From contig JAHDWJ010000009.1 in the NCBI GenBank assembly GCA_023384415.1, positions 1 through 64,000 on the forward strand: 64,000 nt of DNA, written 5' to 3'. The position numbers and the translations under genes are program-made. Positions 8,837 to 17,517 of the stretch are shown here, one piece after another (the stretch's first letter is position 1; every line of letters starts with the position of its first letter). The DNA is from Anaerolineae bacterium (GTDB taxonomy: Bacteria; Chloroflexota; Anaerolineae; Promineifilales; Promineifilaceae). The notes under the pieces were generated by a model. It worked only from the letters and a program-made list of their open reading frames with translations. It had not been told where the DNA came from and did no database searches.

Positions 8837-9160
8837 TCAACTTAGTCTGGTGGCAGCCAGCCTATTGAGACTGATGCCTGCTTCAGCCGCTTCAATGGTC
8901 AAACGGCGATGTAATTCTGGCGGGATGCGAACAACGAAGCGGCCGCTAAAAGAGCGAACGGCTAATGGCTCAGGAATAGGTTCCTGATTGTTCTGCAAAT
9001 CCATAACAACCTGAGCCACAAGGTGACGAATGCCTTTCAATGCTTCTTCTGGTGTGGCGGCCAGCCAACTTAAGCTACAAAATTCGGCACACAGCCCAAT
9101 ATACTCCTGATCCTCTTGGGGCCAGGTAACGCGATAGGTGTAACGGTCTTGTTCAATCAT
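8837..9160 (-). CDS. hicB: HicB-family antitoxin
   Basis: A 107-residue protein of the HicB type: an N-terminal RNase-H-like fold (YTYRVTWPQEDQEYIGLCAEF) and a C-terminal ribbon-helix-helix/Arc-like part (SGRFVVRIPPELHRRLTIEA, then SLNRLAATRLS) that binds its own promoter. The ATG at 9160 is chosen over 9184 because it overlaps the hicA stop codon by 8 bp, the usual coupled arrangement. The partner toxin gene upstream is frameshifted, so the antitoxin may persist as an orphan. Confidence 0.85.
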   Translation of the reverse strand: MIEQDRYTYRVTWPQEDQEYIGLCAEFCSLSWLAATPEEALKGIRHLVAQVVMDLQNNQEPIPEPLAVRSFSGRFVVRIPPELHRRLTIEAAEAGISLNRLAATRLS

Positions 9161-9385
9161 CGTCTTGGGCCTCCAAACGATCAATCGCTTTCAGAACTTG
9201 CCGCACCTGGTACGCCTTAGCCTGACCTTTGTCATTCTGAATATTGACTCGTGGGTCTCCAGACCAGGGAGTAGGATAGATACGGTGGCCGCTCCGCTTT
9301 GTCTAGGCTGATCGAAATAACGATCACAAGCTTTGCTCAAATCGGCAATAGATACCCCCTTAGGGTTACGACGCATCTGCTCCAC
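9153..9385 (-). pseudogene. hicA: hicA toxin gene, frameshifted
   Basis: Reading from a GTG at 9385 gives a normal HicA beginning (MRRNPKGVSIADLSKACDRY, then FDQPRQSG). After about residue 33 this frame runs into unrelated sequence. The adjacent frame continues the family exactly: HRIYPTPWSGDPRVNIQND, KGQAKAYQVRQVLKAIDRLE, stopping at 9153 just inside hicB. In place of the family GSH codons the sequence has GGAGCGGCCACC, so the break coincides with a GCGGCC core, one base short of the abundant octamer. Either the toxin is inactivated or this is a sequencing error. Confidence 0.8.
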
Positions 9386-9424
9386 GATGTCAGCACCCGA
9401 AGCTATAAGGTAATAGTATCATTA

Positions 9425-9440
9425 TTGATATTGGTATCAA
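9425..9440. promoter_or_regulatory. Palindrome upstream of hicAB
   Basis: TTGATA, TTGG, TATCAA forms a 6-bp inverted repeat with a 4-bp centre, about 40 bp upstream of the hicA start. HicB proteins with ribbon-helix-helix domains bind such dyads to autorepress. The role is inferred from position. Confidence 0.45.
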
Positions 9441-9457
9441 TAAAAAATGGTAGCAGT

Positions 9458-10126
9458 TCATTTAATAGGGATTGGGTCGCCCATGATGGGGGCGGGCTGA
9501 TGGCGAATGAGGTCTAGCAACGCTTTGGCTGTCGCCCCGATTTCTCGCACGGCAAACCAACGCGCTCTGGCGTAAAACTGCCGATCCGCGGCCACCCCCA
9601 CTACTGCCACTCCTAATCGGCGACAGGTGAGAATGGCGCGGGACAGGTGGAACTGTTGGGTGATCACAATTGCTTCTTCTATCTGAAAAATATGCCTGGC
9701 GCGATAGCAGGTATCGTAGGTACTCCAACCGGCATAATCTGGCTGAATGTCTGCGGCCGCGACCCCCTGCGCCAGAGCAAAATTGAGCATTGCCGTCGGT
9801 TCATCATAGGCAAGGGTGCGATTATCGCCGCTGACCACAATTTTGTCTACCGTGCCCTGTTGGTACAGGGTAATGGCGGTCACCATGCGGTCTTCTAAAA
9901 CAGCCGTCAGCCGGCCATCGGCATAAATGCCTGCCCCGAAAACAATGGCCACCCGGGTCGGCGGCACCGTATCCACCTCATAGATGAACCGGGCGGCATA
10001 CAGTTGCACCAGGAGCTGCCAGACAAACGGGAAGGCCACCGTCAGCAAACAGAAGCTCACAAAGGCAACGATCCATTTACGAACTCGTCGTGGGCGATGT
10101 TCAGGAATAACGTGTATTTCTCTCAT
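9458..10126 (-). CDS. SanA/YdcF-like (DUF218) membrane protein
   Basis: A 222-residue protein with one N-terminal membrane span (residues ~18-40) and an extracytoplasmic DUF218 domain. Visible signatures are AIVFGAGIYADGRLTAVLEDR, KIVVSGDNRTLAYDEPTAM and AIVITQQFHLSRAILTCRRLG, the SanA pattern. SanA affects envelope permeability in enteric bacteria; the biochemical activity of the family is poorly defined. It is transcribed away from the beta-galactosidase gene and has no obvious link to it. Confidence 0.88.
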   Translation of the reverse strand: MREIHVIPEHRPRRVRKWIVAFVSFCLLTVAFPFVWQLLVQLYAARFIYEVDTVPPTRVAIVFGAGIYADGRLTAVLEDRMVTAITLYQQGTVDKIVVSGDNRTLAYDEPTAMLNFALAQGVAAADIQPDYAGWSTYDTCYRARHIFQIEEAIVITQQFHLSRAILTCRRLGVAVVGVAADRQFYARARWFAVREIGATAKALLDLIRHQPAPIMGDPIPIK

Positions 10127-10212
10127 GGGTTGTGACTATAACATGGGTTATAGGGAACTGACAGAGAATAGCGGCCCGACCAGGCAAATATTAAAACAGG
10201 AGTAATCAAACC

Positions 10213-12240
10213 ATGCAGTTTGGCATTTGTTATTACCCGGAGCAGTGGCCGGAAGATCAGTGGGAGCTAGATGCGCGGATGATGCAGGAAGCGGGATTGG
10301 AGATCGTCCGCATCGCTGAATTTGCCTGGCATAAGATGGAGCCTTCTGAAGGGCAGTTTGCCTGGGATTGGCTGGATAGGGTGATAGCCGTTCTTACCGG
10401 GGCCGGGCTGAAATTGGTTCTGGGTACGCCAACAGCGGCCCCCCCGGCCTGGCTCACCCGGACGTACCCAGAACTGCTGCGGGTGGATAGCAGCGGCCGC
10501 AGCCGAGATCACGGCACCCGCCGCCACATCTGTCTCAACAACCCAACTTACCGCCAACACAGCGGCCGCGTCACCCAGGCAATGGCCCAGCGGTACGGGC
10601 AGCATCCCGACCTTATCGGCTGGCAGGTGGATAACGAGTTTGGCGGTGGGGGTACCGCCCGCTGTTACTGCCCTGCTTGTGCTGAGGCGTTTCGTCTCTG
10701 GGTGCAGGCCCGTTATGGGGAGATAGAGATGCTCAACGAAGCGTGGGGAACGGTGTTTTGGTCCCAAACCTATGACAATTGGGCCCAAATTCGCCCCCCC
10801 AGCGATCAGATTGACAAACCCAACCCCAGCCACGTCCTCGACTATTACCGCTTTGCCAGCGACAGTGTGGTGAGTTACCAACAGGAGCAGATCGAAATGA
10901 TACGCTCCCTCAGCCCTGGCCGATTCGTTACCCATAACTTCATGGGGATGTTCCGTGACTTGAACCAGTTTGACCTGGCGCGGCCGCTCGATTTTATTAC
11001 CTGGGACAACTATCCCACCGGGAACACCCCCCGTTGGCGGCCGCACCTCGTGGGAACTCAGAGGGATTTTAGAAAGTTAGAGGAACTTAATCCTCAACAC
11101 TCAACCCTCAGGACTCCGTTGGCCTGGGACACTGGCGACCCCCTCATTACCGGCATGGCCCATGATTTGATGCGGGGGCTAAAGCAGGGGCCGTTTTGGG
11201 TGATGGAACAGCAGGCGGGGCATATCAATTGGGCGGAGACAAACAGCGCGGTCAGGCCAGAGACGGTGCGGCTGTGGACCTGGCACGCGGTGGCTTCGGG
11301 GGCCGAGACTATCGTTTATTTCCGCTGGCGGGCCGCGCTGATGGCCCAGGAGCAGTACCATTCTGGGTTGCTGCGCCATGATCGGTCGCCGGATGTGGGA
11401 ATGGTGGCGTTACAAAGGTTGAGGCAGGAGAGGGAGCAGTTGGATCGGGTCGCGGCCGCGTCGTTGGCACCTGTTGTGGCCCTACTATTCAGTTATGATG
11501 ACCTGTGGGCTTTACAACTGCAACCCCATCGCCAGGGGGCCGGTTATCTAAGCAGCCTGTTTGGTTTTTACCAGGCTTTACAACGGCTGGGTATCCCGGT
11601 TGATCTGGTCGCGCCTGATGCCGATTGGAGTCGGTACCGCCTGCTGCTGGCCCCGACGGCCCACATGGGCACACCGGCGCTGGCCCAACGGTTTACCCGG
11701 TTTGTCCAGGATGGGGGAACGCTGCTCCTGGGGCCCCGCTCTGGCTTCAAAACCGCCAGCAACCTCGTGACTGATACGCCTCTGCCAGGGGTTTTTCGTG
11801 ACCTCACTGGGGTCACTGTGACCTCGTGGCAGGCATTACCAGATGGAGTGACGGTGAATTTAGACTCTTCAATCGTGACTGGCGCGGCCGCGACCTGGGT
11901 TGAGACGTTACAACCGGTAGATGAAGGGGTGAAGGTATGGGCACGGTATCGGGGGTGGCCGGGGGAGGGGGTGGCCGCGTTGACTGAGCATGGGGTGGGG
12001 CGCGGCCGCGTCTTCACTCTGGGCTTTTGGCCTACTGACTTCCAGGCCCTCTCCCTCATCGCCACCATCGCTGATGGGCTGGCCCAACCTCGCTCGACTC
12101 CCTTGCCCGATGGCTTGTTAGCCATTCCGCGAGGGGAAATGGTGGTGCTGCTTAATTTTACCGCAGGGCCAATCACGACGACGATTAACGGGAATGAGGT
12201 GACGGTGGGGGCGGTGGATTGTTTAATAGTGAATGGGTAA
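10213..12240 (+). CDS. Glycoside hydrolase family 42 beta-galactosidase
   Basis: A 675-residue GH42 enzyme. The TIM-barrel start is FGICYYPEQWPEDQW. The acid/base catalyst is Glu142 in WQVDNEFGG and the nucleophile is Glu332 in WVMEQQAGHINW. A cysteine-rich CYCPAC segment after Glu142 matches the GH42 zinc site. Trimerisation-type and small beta domains follow. No signal peptide, so cytoplasmic hydrolysis of beta-galactosides is expected. AGGAG lies upstream. Residues ~283-302 are encoded by degenerate heptamer repeats (11060-11118) and look inserted between HLVG and WDTGDPLITG. Confidence 0.95.
   Translation: MQFGICYYPEQWPEDQWELDARMMQEAGLEIVRIAEFAWHKMEPSEGQFAWDWLDRVIAVLTGAGLKLVLGTPTAAPPAWLTRTYPELLRVDSSGRSRDHGTRRHICLNNPTYRQHSGRVTQAMAQRYGQHPDLIGWQVDNEFGGGGTARCYCPACAEAFRLWVQARYGEIEMLNEAWGTVFWSQTYDNWAQIRPPSDQIDKPNPSHVLDYYRFASDSVVSYQQEQIEMIRSLSPGRFVTHNFMGMFRDLNQFDLARPLDFITWDNYPTGNTPRWRPHLVGTQRDFRKLEELNPQHSTLRTPLAWDTGDPLITGMAHDLMRGLKQGPFWVMEQQAGHINWAETNSAVRPETVRLWTWHAVASGAETIVYFRWRAALMAQEQYHSGLLRHDRSPDVGMVALQRLRQEREQLDRVAAASLAPVVALLFSYDDLWALQLQPHRQGAGYLSSLFGFYQALQRLGIPVDLVAPDADWSRYRLLLAPTAHMGTPALAQRFTRFVQDGGTLLLGPRSGFKTASNLVTDTPLPGVFRDLTGVTVTSWQALPDGVTVNLDSSIVTGAAATWVETLQPVDEGVKVWARYRGWPGEGVAALTEHGVGRGRVFTLGFWPTDFQALSLIATIADGLAQPRSTPLPDGLLAIPRGEMVVLLNFTAGPITTTINGNEVTVGAVDCLIVNG
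11060..11118. repeat. Degenerate heptamer repeat inside the GH42 gene
   Basis: The stretch contains CTTAATCCTCAACACTCAAC and CCTCAGGACT, the same sequence type as spacers at 3440-3465 and 6450-6485. It is in frame and encodes an unusual segment (NPQHSTLRTPLAW) between two conserved parts of the enzyme. This looks like in-frame invasion by a spacer-type repeat. Confidence 0.55.
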
Positions 12241-12306
12241 ATGAGTGTATTGGTGTATTGGTAATTAGCTATTCACCCATTAAGTAATTGTACAGGGGAT
12301 CAGTCA

Positions 12307-12354
12307 CCCCTCACCCCTGGCCCCTCTCCTGGGGAAGAGGGCCAGGGTGAGGGG
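12307..12354. terminator. Strong hairpin between convergent genes
   Basis: CCCCTCACCCCTGGCCCCTCT (12307-12327) pairs with AGAGGGCCAGGGTGAGGGG (12336-12354) with two bulged C residues. It sits between the convergent GH42 and HD-hydrolase genes and could end transcription both ways, although there is no clear T-tract. The sequence resembles a dispersed spacer repeat. Confidence 0.6.
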
Positions 12355-12362
12355 CTGTATAG

Positions 12363-12989
12363 TTACCCCATTAATTCATTAAATAGATTGTGCCGGGCGG
12401 GGGATTCTAGCTGTTGGAAGAAAGGGGGGGAGTGGTAAATGAAGGGGCGTTCCAGGAATTGGGTCAGGACGCGGCCGCGCCCCTGCCGATAAGCCGCCTC
12501 ATCCACCCAGTGATACTCCTGACGAATGGCCTGGCTGTATTGCTGATAAACGGGTGCGGCCGCGCCCAAAATAGCCAGGTCAGCATCCAATACCAGATGG
12601 GCGTTCCGGTCATACGGCCTGGCCTGGTGGGTTTGGGTCAGGAGAATCAGCCGCTGCACTTCGGTAATTTGTGGGGTAGGCAAAGCGGCCGCAGCCAAAA
12701 GTTCCCCGGCATAGGCGGCTGAACGGGGTTCATTGTCATGGGCCTGGGGATCATATATGAGGTCGTGAAACCAGAGGGCCAGTTCAACCGCGAGCGGGTC
12801 TTCAGCCAGGGGGAGATGGGGGTGAATGGTTTGTAAACAGTAACTGATATGGTTGAGGTTGTGGTAAGCGCGTTCGGGGGAGGCGTAATGGGTTTCTAAC
12901 ACCTGCCATAACTGTTGGGTGGGTGCGGCCGCGAAACCCAGACGTGAACAGAGAGAAAACCAGGCAAAGTGAAGCGGCCGCGACTGCAT
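12363..12989 (-). CDS. HD-superfamily metal-dependent phosphohydrolase
   Basis: A 208-residue cytoplasmic protein. Metal-binding motifs are YHNLNHI (about residues 42-48), WFHDLIYD with the HD pair (about 73-80) and LDADLAILG (about 132-140), the pattern of a family of predicted HD phosphohydrolases of unknown substrate. YHSPPFF near the C-terminus is also typical. It ends 6 bp before the response-regulator stop region and shares its strand, so the two may be cotranscribed; a functional link is not shown. Confidence 0.85.
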   Translation of the reverse strand: MQSRPLHFAWFSLCSRLGFAAAPTQQLWQVLETHYASPERAYHNLNHISYCLQTIHPHLPLAEDPLAVELALWFHDLIYDPQAHDNEPRSAAYAGELLAAAALPTPQITEVQRLILLTQTHQARPYDRNAHLVLDADLAILGAAAPVYQQYSQAIRQEYHWVDEAAYRQGRGRVLTQFLERPFIYHSPPFFQQLESPARHNLFNELMG

Positions 12990-12994
12990 TAGGC

Positions 12995-13378
12995 CTACAC
13001 CTGCTTATCTAACTGCTCCACCAGGTCTTGAATTTGCTTCACCAGCGCCATAGGCGAAATCGGCTTGTTGAGATAACGGGTTGCCTTTACCGCTTCTCCT
13101 CGCTTACGGCTTTCCACATCATTGCGAGCCGTCAAAATCAGCACTGGTAAATCTTGAGTGGCCTCATTATGGCGAATTTTTTCGCACACGGCGAAGCCAT
13201 CCATGCCGGGCATCATCACATCCAGGATAACGAGATCCGGTTGGGTGTTTTCCAACTGCTTCAGGGCATCAGCCCCATTGGCCGCTATCACCACTTCAAA
13301 CCCGGCACGCACCAGCATCAGCCGCAGCAAGGTTTGCGCGTCTAATTCATCATCTACAACCAATAATAATTTACCCAA
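12995..13378 (-). CDS. CheY-like single-domain response regulator
   Basis: A 127-residue receiver domain with no output domain. Conserved residues are Asp9/Asp10 (VVDDE), phospho-acceptor Asp53 (LVILDVMMPGMDG), Thr83 and Lys105 (NKP). Start: I choose TTG at 13378, preceded by GGGAG with 7 bp spacing. The upstream in-frame ATG at 13468 would add 30 non-conserved residues. It probably relays phosphate or regulates by protein contact. The nearest histidine kinase is 7.4 kb away (20825-23500), so pairing is unknown. Confidence 0.9.
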   Translation of the reverse strand: MGKLLLVVDDELDAQTLLRLMLVRAGFEVVIAANGADALKQLENTQPDLVILDVMMPGMDGFAVCEKIRHNEATQDLPVLILTARNDVESRKRGEAVKATRYLNKPISPMALVKQIQDLVEQLDKQV

Positions 13379-13648
13379 TGCTCTGCTCCCTGAAATAAAG
13401 TGGGAAAAATGAGCAAGGTCGCAAAGCGGCAAAGTAAAACCATTACCTGCTGCTTTGCAACTCTGCAACTGTTTAACCTGATTATATCAACTGACAGCCT
13501 GTTGCCTAATGGATTGAGCCAAAAAAGTCGTAAAAGTGGCCTAAATTCCTATAGGCTGCTGGTTAAACAGGTTGTCAATCCTCTTTGGTGCTGGTAAAGT
13601 CTACATGATATTGGCAAAAGCCGTTCTATTTCTGATACTGAGGCTGGC

Positions 13649-14920
13649 ATGACTCCTGCGCAACTCCAACAGATCGTAGCCGAGGCAGAAAAAGCATTGG
13701 ATGGGGATCAGCCCTGGATAGCGGTTGAGCTATACACCAATATTTTAACCCAAACAGACCCTAAAACTGATCAGGCAGAAGAAAAAGAGCTGCGTTTAAC
13801 GGCGTTGTATGAACGCGGCCGCGTCCTGGAGAGGTTGGGTGAGAAAGAAGCGGCCATATCGGCATATGAACAATACCTTAACGAGGCCAGCGATGATCGA
13901 CATCGGGTGCGAGCTATAGAAGCTACGGCTTCTATTTTACGTCGTTTAGGCCGTTACCCGGAAGCCCGGGCTAAATATGAGGAATCCCTCAAATTAGCTG
14001 AATCAATCATGTACCCATATGGTCGGGCAAAGTCCTTAGAGGGATTGGGGATATATCATCATATTCTGGGACATAACGAAGAGGCTAAAAATTATTTCCA
14101 AATGGCCTATACTCTGTTCAAGAGTTCAGGCCATGTACCTGGACAAATCACCACCCTGATTGCCATGGGGTTAATGTATAGTTATAACGAAATTGACAAA
14201 GCGATTGCTACTTACAATGAAGCATTGAGCCTGGCTCGTAACCTGGGGCAAATTGATCAAATTGTTACCATTCTTAATAATCTGGGCGAAAATTATCAGG
14301 ATTTGTTTGCTATGGAGCAGGCTCTGAGCATTCATCAGGAGGCGTTATCCTTAGCCCAGCAAGGTCGTTTACGGGCTGTTCAAGCTGATCTCCACCGGAA
14401 CATAGGCGTAGAGCTTATCTACCTGGATCGGCTTGATGAAGCAATGAGTAACCTGACTCTGGCGTTACAAATTAGCCGTGAAAACCATAATGTGGATTTT
14501 GAGTCCCAGGCATTATATAGTCTGGCCATTGCTGAGGCCCGGCAAAACAATGCGGCCGCGGCGGCGCAATATGCCCAACAGCTTTATGAATTAGCGGATA
14601 GTAATGATAATGACCGGTACCGGGCCCGTGCCCGGTATGCCCTGGGGTTAGCCAGACAAAAATTAGAAGATTACAACGCGGCCGCTGAACAGTGGCAGCA
14701 AGCCCTCTTCCTGGCCCATCAGACAGATCAACAGATGTTGTTGTGGCAAATCCACACCGCCCTGGCCGAAAACAGTCCCATCCCCGGTCTAGGGGCAGTT
14801 CACTTACGCATTGCCGCCGAAATCATTCAGCAAATTGCCCATCCCATCAAAGATGAAACTTTGCGGCAAAAATTCCTCACAGCCCCTATCGTTGCTGACG
14901 TCCTCGCCCGCGCTCGCTAG
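13649..14920 (+). CDS. Tetratricopeptide-repeat protein
   Basis: A 423-residue, all-helical protein of at least eight TPR units, roughly residues 40-340, for example AAISAYEQYLNEA, AKYEESLKLAESI, AIATYNEALSLARNLGQ and AMSNLTLALQISREN. No signal peptide or catalytic domain is seen, so a cytoplasmic scaffold role is likely. It is divergent from the response regulator across a 270-bp spacer. The pattern resembles TPR sensor parts of STAND regulators, but no NTPase domain is present. Confidence 0.85.
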   Translation: MTPAQLQQIVAEAEKALDGDQPWIAVELYTNILTQTDPKTDQAEEKELRLTALYERGRVLERLGEKEAAISAYEQYLNEASDDRHRVRAIEATASILRRLGRYPEARAKYEESLKLAESIMYPYGRAKSLEGLGIYHHILGHNEEAKNYFQMAYTLFKSSGHVPGQITTLIAMGLMYSYNEIDKAIATYNEALSLARNLGQIDQIVTILNNLGENYQDLFAMEQALSIHQEALSLAQQGRLRAVQADLHRNIGVELIYLDRLDEAMSNLTLALQISRENHNVDFESQALYSLAIAEARQNNAAAAAQYAQQLYELADSNDNDRYRARARYALGLARQKLEDYNAAAEQWQQALFLAHQTDQQMLLWQIHTALAENSPIPGLGAVHLRIAAEIIQQIAHPIKDETLRQKFLTAPIVADVLARAR

Positions 14921-15211
14921 TCGCCCCTGTGGCTGCCCCCACATAACCATACTCCCTATTTATTTATGGGATAGCTGCCCGAAGTAAATTCCCAGAGCAG
15001 GCAGCTTACTTATAACCATTCCCCAACGAACAAAAGGGTATTTAAGATGTCCTGTTAGAAAAAACAGGTCATAATTACTTGTTGTCCAGGCAATACATTT
15101 ATCATCTTCCTAACAGTTGTAATGGCTTACTTCTTTAACTTAACATTAGTTGCTTGTTGGTTTTATGACAAAATTATCTCTGTGAGCCGTTGCCAAAAGG
15201 GTACCAGTAGA

Positions 15212-16954
15212 ATGCCTCAAAGACGCTTCTTTATATTTGCGATCAGCTTGTTTGCCATGCTGTCGCTGTTTCTAGGTGTGGTCCATGACGCGGCCGCGAC
15301 CTCCTTCACCATTCCCAACCGCCAACCCTGGAACTTCGTGGCCGGCCCCTGCACCAGTTTAGATGGGGCTGTTTTTGCCGTCGTAGGCACCGGCTGCGGT
15401 GGCACAGGCACCACCTTTGATACCGCCGAAGTATTCAGCCCTGTCGTTATCAAAGATATAGCTACCACAGATGCCCCATGTAGTGCCATCTCCGTACCTT
15501 TGGGAGAAACTTGTTACCGGATGTGGTACGTTGGCACAACATCTACCTGGGGAACTCCGCGCATTGGCTACGCCCTTTCTCCTGATGGCCTAAATTGGAC
15601 ACGTGTGCCTGGAGCAGAGTTTGGCGGGAGCGTTTTTGATGAAGGCCCCGCGGGGGATTTTGATGATTCTGGCGTTACTTACATGGTAGTTATGAAAGAA
15701 GGCAATCTATTCAGAATGTGGTATTCCGGTTATGATGCACCGGCTACTGATTCAACCCCCTTAGCTGGTATTGGATATGCTACGTCAATGGATGGCATGA
15801 CCTGGACTCGTATCCCTGGCCCATTAACAGATGGGGCTGTCTTGCGGGCAGGGGTCCCTGGTGACTTTGATGAGCATGAAGTGTACGTTCCTTATGTTCT
15901 CAAAGATATTGCTACCATTGAATCACCTTGTGGGTCAGTCACATTGGGTGAGGTTTGCTACCGGATGTGGTATGAAGGAACAACTTTAAATGGCCCTGGA
16001 TACCGTTTCCGACTTGGGTATGGGGTATCCCCTGACGGGCTGGACTGGACACGAATTCCGGGTAATGGGGGGAATAATTCTAATTTAGGGGGGGGGTCTG
16101 GTTTCGATGCCAATTCGGTGGCGATTGCTATTGTTATAAAGGAAGGAGTTTTGTACCGCAATTGGTATGAAGCAAAAGCCTATGAAGTTAATAATGAGCC
16201 AGCCCTTTACACCATTGGTCATGTTGTTTCTATTAGTGGTACTAACTGGGTACGCCCAATCCCCAATGTAGAAGTCTATGGAGGAGCGAATGATCCAGCA
16301 ACCAACGCTCCAGACAATGTGTGGAGCCATTGGGTGATGAAGGATGGGGTGCGGTATCGGATGTGGTATACCACGAGTACGCGTAATGAACCAGCCGCCG
16401 ACCGCATAGCCTATGCTACCATGGTTCCGGGAACCGCTATGCCAATCTCGCGGAACGCGGCCGCAGCCCCCACCTATAGCCTCACCTTTACCACCACGGT
16501 GCCCTTGCCCGAAGAAGGGTATGTGCTGATAACCCTGCCCCCAGATGTTTATTCATCTTTGATAACGACCACCTTAGGCTTAACTGGCTTTGCCACTGGG
16601 GCAACCTTGCTGGCAGATGATTATGCCATCACTGACGCGGCCGCAGCCAATGCAGCTCGCGGGGCCTTGTTGGTGCGCCTGACTAACCCCGAACCTGCCG
16701 GAGTCAAAACCATTACCTTTACTTTAAGCGCACCACTGGCTGATGAAGCAATCGCTGTTGTGCAGACATTTGATTCCCGTGAGGTATGGGAATATGGGCT
16801 GATTGATCTACTCAGCGGGACAACAGCTGTGCAGCTGCGCCAGACTCGAACAACAGCCAATAATCTTATGTGGCCTGCGGCTCTCCTGACCGGTATGAGC
16901 CTGATTACCCTGGTTTATTGGTCACGCACCCGTCCGGCCAGAAAATCAAAATGA
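15212..16954 (+). CDS. Secreted beta-propeller (GH43/GH32-like fold) protein with C-terminal anchor
   Basis: A 580-residue exported protein. Residues 1-30 are a signal peptide (RRFFIFAISLFAMLSLFL, then AAATS). Residues ~35-410 contain about five repeats of the form YRMWYxG...IGYAxSxDGxxWTRxPG, as in the five-bladed propellers of GH43/GH32 relatives. No catalytic triad can be assigned. A beta-rich domain (~415-550) follows, then a membrane span and basic tail (WSRTRPARKSK). An in-frame ATG at 15122 is less likely because the signal peptide starts at 15212. Its end overlaps the convergent STAS gene by 9 bp. Confidence 0.8.
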   Translation: MPQRRFFIFAISLFAMLSLFLGVVHDAAATSFTIPNRQPWNFVAGPCTSLDGAVFAVVGTGCGGTGTTFDTAEVFSPVVIKDIATTDAPCSAISVPLGETCYRMWYVGTTSTWGTPRIGYALSPDGLNWTRVPGAEFGGSVFDEGPAGDFDDSGVTYMVVMKEGNLFRMWYSGYDAPATDSTPLAGIGYATSMDGMTWTRIPGPLTDGAVLRAGVPGDFDEHEVYVPYVLKDIATIESPCGSVTLGEVCYRMWYEGTTLNGPGYRFRLGYGVSPDGLDWTRIPGNGGNNSNLGGGSGFDANSVAIAIVIKEGVLYRNWYEAKAYEVNNEPALYTIGHVVSISGTNWVRPIPNVEVYGGANDPATNAPDNVWSHWVMKDGVRYRMWYTTSTRNEPAADRIAYATMVPGTAMPISRNAAAAPTYSLTFTTTVPLPEEGYVLITLPPDVYSSLITTTLGLTGFATGATLLADDYAITDAAAANAARGALLVRLTNPEPAGVKTITFTLSAPLADEAIAVVQTFDSREVWEYGLIDLLSGTTAVQLRQTRTTANNLMWPAALLTGMSLITLVYWSRTRPARKSK

Positions 16955-17344
16955 AGCGACTGCTTCCTCTAAATTATGATGAATCTCCAGGAACATATCA
17001 TATCCCGAAATATTCAACACTTTTAAGGCGGCTTTAGACGGGTTAAGCAATTTGAGGGTGGGGGATTTGTAGGTGTTGGCGATAATGCCGGCTTTAATTC
17101 CTTCTGCTTCTTCTGGGGATTGATCATCGCGCAGACGCATCCATACCTGATGCAACGCCCTTAACCCACTGCTGCTTACATACGGCACAGCCGTCATATC
17201 TAACAAGATATGTCGCGCCCCTTGCTGATAGGCCTGCTGCGCGGCCGCAACCAACGCCCCTTCCCCATCCAGAGCCAGGTCCCCCTCCAGATGCAATATA
17301 GTGATCGGTATACGACCCTGTTTACGAGACAGTTTGATTTTCAT
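16946..17344 (-). CDS. STAS-domain protein (anti-sigma factor antagonist-like)
   Basis: A 132-residue SpoIIAA-like STAS domain. It begins with a beta strand (ITILHLEGDLAL), and the conserved phosphorylatable region is AVPYVSSSGLRALHQV, with serines near residues 56-58. Such proteins are switched by an anti-sigma kinase and release a sigma factor. No kinase or phosphatase partner is adjacent. A typical STAS is about 110 residues; here an acidic insertion (RDDQSPEEAEG) precedes the last part. Confidence 0.87.
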   Translation of the reverse strand: MKIKLSRKQGRIPITILHLEGDLALDGEGALVAAAQQAYQQGARHILLDMTAVPYVSSSGLRALHQVWMRLRDDQSPEEAEGIKAGIIANTYKSPTLKLLNPSKAALKVLNISGYDMFLEIHHNLEEAVASF

Positions 17345-17414
17345 TCATACCCCTCCTGTGGAACCGTAAAATATGAAATATGAAGGATGAAGCAAATGGC
17401 TTTATACGCTGCCT

Positions 17415-17517
17415 GGTAACATCTCAGTAAAACGTGTAACCTTCGGAAGGTTTGCTCCAAGAGCTTGTTTAATACAGAAACCTTCCGAAGGTTCACCCCA
17501 ACTTATTGAGAAGATAC
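17415..17517. repeat. 103-bp hairpin repeat, copy 1
   Basis: Runs from GGTAACATCT to GAGAAGATAC and holds AACCTTCGGAAGGTT near the left and its exact complement AACCTTCCGAAGGTT near the right, so it folds into a long hairpin. A second copy of the same length is at 25336-25438 and a partial one at 45664-45720. The right end contains the TAA stop and last codons of the molybdenum hydroxylase gene, so the element overlaps that gene. Confidence 0.88.
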
